Below are positions 50,446 through 64,000 of a DNA stretch of 64,000 nucleotides, piece after piece (the first letter of the stretch is position 1; the number at the start of each line of letters is the position of its first letter). This DNA comes from Hormiphora californensis (Eukaryota; Ctenophora; Tentaculata; Cydippida; Pleurobrachiidae). The translations under genes were made by a program, and so were the position numbers. The stretch lies in NCBI GenBank assembly GCA_020137815.1, contig CM035352.1, positions 1,900,529 through 1,964,528 of the forward strand. Direction: 5' to 3'. A model generated the notes under the pieces. It was not told where the DNA came from, searched no databases, and saw nothing but the letters and a program-made list of their open reading frames with translations.

Positions 50446-51265
50446 CTTGCTAAAAACAGATATAAATTTGAATCATTCATCAAACCGCAAACCATGGCTT
50501 TCACTTTGCAGTAGGGATACTAGCATACATGCAAAATCGTTCATTACGAGAGTCGGTGATTGGTCGAATAATAAAGAACCTCGGAAATGTTCACCGTGTG
50601 ATCTCAGGAACCAGTTACAGAACGCTGACAGGATCCTGATGGGAGGGTTGACACTGCCCGCTGTGCAACTCTCTATTCAGTTTAGATGGAAATTTGTGTC
50701 ACGTGATCAGAGGTGACGCACAGCGTGGTTCATCACCGGATTCTCCCATCTAGAACGGAGCACCTGGTGTCAGGGTCCAAAAGTTCTACGCATGCGGGGC
50801 CGGATCTGTGCTCAGCGTCAAGCGTGTCCCTGTGGCCTGTACGTCCGGGGACAGAGGCGGGAGCCACGGTCAGGCGGCCCGGGGTGGGCGGAGCCTCCAC
50901 GGGAAAGGACGGAAGACCAGTCACCAGGGGTGGCAAATGCTACTGACCGGGATAAGGCAGTGCTTTTCAACCATCAGGACCAGGTGACCTAGTCACCATG
51001 ACTTGATGACCAGGGCCTGAAGCCAGCCAAAAGTGGCCAGCGTTAAAATCTGGGTGTTTTGGGAGTGCTGACAAACGGTTTTTTAGGGTTAGGGCTAAAG
51101 TGGGGTTAGAGTTTGGGTTGGGGTTAGGCCTTGACATTCCCAACCAGATAAACTTTGAATCAGCCAAAACGGTTGAGTGGTTTGACGGTTAGAGCCGTTT
51201 TTGGCAGCGCGCACCTGTAAACAGGCCTCCAAACACCCAGATCGTAACGGCACCCGCCAAAAGGG
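50446..51265. other. Upstream of RTCB: mixed unique and repeat-derived DNA
   Basis: The RTCB promoter must lie just right of 50445, and no TATA box was recognised. From about 51030 the sequence shares words with the inverted-repeat elements to the right (GTTAAAATCTGGGTG, GCGCGCACCTGTAAACAGG) and includes G/T-rich TTAGGG-like sequence near 51080-51130. Confidence 0.5.
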
Positions 51266-51467
51266 AAAACGTTAAAATCTGGGTGCCTTTCATTGCTAAC
51301 AATTCGTAGTTTTGGCGCGCGCGACGGGCTATCCGTTAGGGTCTGGTTAGGGTTTGGTTTGGGGTTATCGGTTAGGGCTATCGATTCTCTAACTGATACC
51401 GTTTAGTTTACTCAAATCGGCCATGTGGTTCCATTGCCGTTTGAAAAAAGTCGGTCTAAGTATACTC

Positions 51468-51630
51468 TTTTGGTAGCGCGCACCTGTAAACAGGCTGCAA
51501 GGCACCCAGATTATAATCACGCCCCGCCAAAAGTTGGTCGTGACGAGTTTTTTAACGAGATCCCGCCGAAAACGGGCGCGATTATAATCTGGGTGCCTTG
51601 CAGCCTGTTTACAGGTGCGCGCTACCAAAA
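51468..51630. mobile_element. 163-bp palindromic MITE
   Basis: Arms of 51 bp (51468-51518, 51580-51630) are perfect complements, with ends TTTTGGTAGCGCGCACCTG. The loop contains CCGCCAAAAG. It lies immediately 5-prime of the LINE fragment. Confidence 0.92.
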
Positions 51631-51631
51631 T

Positions 51632-52129
51632 TGTTGTCTGGTCTGGGATCCGTCAAAGTCTGGGGACATCAAGTCAATTGAGAACGTCCAAAGGTGTTTT
51701 ACTAGAAGACTTGATGGAATGCAGAATCTCGACTATTGGGAGAGATTAAAAGTTCTCAACCTGATGTCTCTTCAACGTAGGAGACAACGTTACATGTTGA
51801 TACATGTGTGGAAGACGATCCATGGGTTTGTTCCGAATTCTGCAAATCTTGTGTTCCAACACAGTGCAAGGCTGGGTATGAGGTTAGTCCCACCAGTGTT
51901 TCCATATCGGGCTGAGACCTGGAGAGCGAATCAGTACCATTCTTCCTTCGGACCGAGAGCTGCTCACCTGTGGAACAGGTTGCCAGCGGCCGTTAACTCT
52001 TGCGGAAGCTTAGGTCAATTCAAATCATCCCTGGGCAATTACTTGACAGGCTTTTATGACCGTCCCCCTGTCAGAGGCTATCCATCACTTCCCAATGATA
52101 TTTCCCCTCAATGTGCTGTTCATGTATGA
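51632..52129 (+). pseudogene. C-terminal fragment of a non-LTR (LINE) reverse transcriptase
   Basis: About 165 residues remain open to a stop at 52129. They match the conserved tail of LINE ORF2 proteins: LVWDPSKSGDIKSIENVQRC, TRRLDG, YWERLKVLNLMSLQRRRQRY, then WKTIHGF and SFGPRAAHLWNRLP. The catalytic FADD region and endonuclease are missing. It is a 5-prime-truncated or interrupted copy, bounded on the left by the palindromic MITE. CR1/Jockey-type is most likely. It is not expected to be functional. Confidence 0.85.
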
Positions 52130-52195
52130 GAGTGGCTGAGAGGTGATACGTGTTTAATTTATTTAGGTGGACCCACTAAGGGAAGGCCTGTTGTG

Positions 52196-52351
52196 TAAAG
52201 TCCATTTTTTTTCAACTGTTCACCCCCCAAAGTCGTGCGCGGAATTGTTTTGCGCGTTTATCACATGTTAACGTGTAGCGCGCGCAGCATAAATTAAAAT
52301 ATCGCACGCGCATGAGTTGAGGGGTGAACAGTTGAATAAAAATGGACTTTA
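52196..52351 (+). mobile_element. 156-bp TA-type MITE with AAAGTCCATTTTT ends
   Basis: Structure parallels the AAAGTCGGA MITEs (GTTCACCCC near the ends, GTGCGCGGAAT, CACATGTTAACGTGT and ACGCGCATGAG inside) but with distinct terminal bases. TA lies at both borders. Confidence 0.9.
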
Positions 52352-52892
52352 CACTAAAACTTTTATTGTAAACTTGTAACTTGTAAACAAAAGAGTATAC
52401 TTAGACCGACTTTTTTCAAACGGCTATAGCCATGGAACCACATGGCCGATTTGAGTAAACTAAACGGTATCAGTTAGAGAATCGATAGCCCTAACCGATA
52501 ACCCCAAACCAAACCCTAACCAGACCCTAACGGATAGCCCTAACCCGTCGCGCGCGCAAAAACTACGAATTGTTAGCAATGAAAGGCACCCAGATTTTAA
52601 CGTTTTCCGCCGAAAACGAACGTCGGATCGCGTCGTGTGAACGCAGCCGCGCGGCAGAGTTCATACGAATAAATTCGCGCGTTACATTTATTTATCTTCT
52701 CCGCCGCTAAAATGTGCAGTGTTTTAAGAAAGTTTATTTCGATTTCCGCTTTTTTGTTTCTGTTGCGTTTCTCCTCGCACGTGTTTTGAAACACGACTGT
52801 CCTCCTCTGCCGATGCCAAGTTCTGTGGCCCTTAACTGTGGTAGGAGGACCTAAAATATATATATAACTTCTTCCAGTACTCCCTTCGGTAC

Positions 52893-62926
<10,034 letters not shown>

Positions 62927-64000
62927 GTATGAAATATATCTTGCCTCTCTCCGTGTCCCGCAACGGGGAATGATAGTCGATAGATTATGGGGTTAGAAAT
63001 ATCTCCATATCTCTCCATTCCTTTTGAGACCCATCCCCACATCCCCTCAGCTCCCTAGTAAACAATTCCAATCAGAACTCGTTATTTAGGTCACGTGACT
63101 AGTTATCAGCCAATCAGGGACCGCTATTTCCTGATTCGGTCGGTTCCTGTCCCATTCCTTTTGAGACCCCTCCCCACATCCCCTCAGCAACCTAGATCGC
63201 TCTATGATATTTTCCCAGATTACTGGAATTTGCGAATCATAGGGAAGCAAAAATCTTTTAGTTAGAAAGAATATAATAACATTTACTAACGGGGCTCAGC
63301 CTGCTGGTGCCTTGGGGTGGGCTTCCAGCGAAATCAACATACCCCAAATATTAACTCGCTTGTTGTGGACTCCATATATTATGTTTGTTTCCCTAGAAAA
63401 GAAAATAGTTTTACTTAGAATTCTAAATAAACAATTGAGTTTTCAGGCCCCTTCAAGAGGGTGTGATATTAATAATATTAGATTAGTTTAATTTTAGAAT
63501 CTTCACATGCTGATTAGATCACAAATCACAATGTGATTCACATGCATAATGCTATTTTTGGGTCCTAATAATATATTTCCCAAATATCCCGGCATATGTT
63601 TCACTATCTTCACAAGTATATTCGGGCTCTGGTTATTATTTCTACTGCGTTATATAAATTTTTCGAGCATATCAACCTACCAGTTTTGCTGTCCGTGGCG
63701 GCGACCCGATCTTAGCGCACTGTCGCGTTTTGAGAATCAAAACGAGGTCTGGCGCCGCCAGGCAGCAGTTTTTGGAATCATTCAGCCGGTTTGGGTGATG
63801 TCACAATGGTATGATGATGTAAGGGGGGATTTGCCTGGAATTTGTCTGATGATAAAAGGGGGAATTTAGAATTGCCGCCCACATATCGGGGGATTCTGTG
63901 TAGCAATTAACACACATGAGGGCGCGGCCTTACTTAGAATGTGAATAATATATTATGCAAATATTTAATACACAGAGGACTCCCATAACATAAACACGTA
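62927..64000. other. Right edge of window, no exon located
   Basis: This is presumably an intron of the ABCC gene. It contains the third hAT-like MITE copy. Near 63650-63760 a GC-rich stretch has the inverted words TGGCGGCGACC and GGTCTGGCGCCGCCA. The open frame at 63549-63869 shows no ABCC similarity I can defend. Confidence 0.5.
63057..63149 (-). mobile_element. hAT-like MITE, copy 3, lacking its left end
   Basis: It matches copies 1 and 2 from GTAAACAA to the right terminus TCGGTCGGTTCCTG but lacks the first 16 or so bases. It is flanked by a 45-bp direct repeat (CATTCCTTTTGAGACCC...CCCCTCAGC) at 63017-63060 and 63151-63195. Confidence 0.85.

Larger units (their letters stand above)
51266..52606. 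mobile_element. Composite inverted-repeat element with 205-215-bp arms
   Basis: The left arm (51266-51470) and right arm (52391-52606) are near-perfect reverse complements, from AAAACGTTAAAATCTGGGTG to GTCGGTCTAAGTATACTCTTTT. They enclose a palindromic MITE, a LINE fragment and a TA-type MITE. This is a nest of at least four insertions. Confidence 0.88.

Noticed and set aside
51080-51400. Telomere-like TTAGGG words
   Set aside because: They are few, degenerate and part of the inverted-repeat element arms, with mirrored copies at 52480-52540.
63549-63869. 106-residue frame near the right edge as the next ABCC exon
   Set aside because: No acceptor in the right phase with ABCC-like sequence could be shown; left unassigned.

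Overview
The window is eukaryotic nuclear DNA, most probably from a non-bilaterian or otherwise early-branching animal (sponge-like is my best guess, low confidence). The evidence is many short GT-AG introns, an R-Smad terminal exon, rhodopsin-type GPCRs, C-type and fucolectin-like lectins, a cellular RNA-dependent RNA polymerase (RdRP) and abundant small inverted-repeat transposons. There are no operons, CRISPR arrays, or rRNA or tRNA genes that I could recognise.

Layout. 1-2.6 kb: CT-rich low-complexity DNA and the last exon of a SMAD1/5-type gene. 4.7-8.7 kb: a small membrane-protein gene with a 3.2 kb intron full of microsatellites. 9.2-11.0 kb: a mobile-looking unit, with a FLYWCH zinc-finger ORF flanked on both sides by many copies of an 11-bp motif. 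11.5-18.5 kb: a TatD-type DNase, a three-exon unknown gene, and a DHHC palmitoyltransferase with an antisense GPCR in one intron. 19-20 kb: three inverted-repeat elements side by side. 20.1-37.5 kb: a 27-exon RdRP gene (about 1,880 residues) whose introns carry three antisense genes (an F5/8-type lectin, a GPCR and a C-type lectin). 37.7-39.6 kb: TRIAP1-like and USE1-like genes only 55 bp apart. 40.5-45.1 kb: imidazolonepropionase and PNISR. 45.7-50.4 kb: RTCB on the minus strand with a sulfotransferase-like gene in an intron. 50.5-52.6 kb: a nest of transposon remnants, including a LINE reverse-transcriptase tail. 52.9 kb to the right edge: an ABCC-type ABC transporter with a cysteine-rich secreted-protein gene in one intron.

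The dominant architectural theme is genes inside introns: six intron-nested genes in 64 kb, of which four lack introns in their coding region or have only one. Exon phases for the RdRP, RTCB, USE1, TRIAP1, ABCC and first GPCR models were checked by hand and close.

A second theme is scattered single-base indels in very conserved genes (RdRP, AMDHD1, PNISR, RTCB). Because RTCB is normally essential and single-copy, sequence error in an unpolished assembly is the simplest explanation.

The best candidates for an undescribed system are the FLYWCH element with its arrays of putative binding motifs, and the RdRP locus, which combines a long C-terminal region, a MITE cluster upstream and nested lectin genes.
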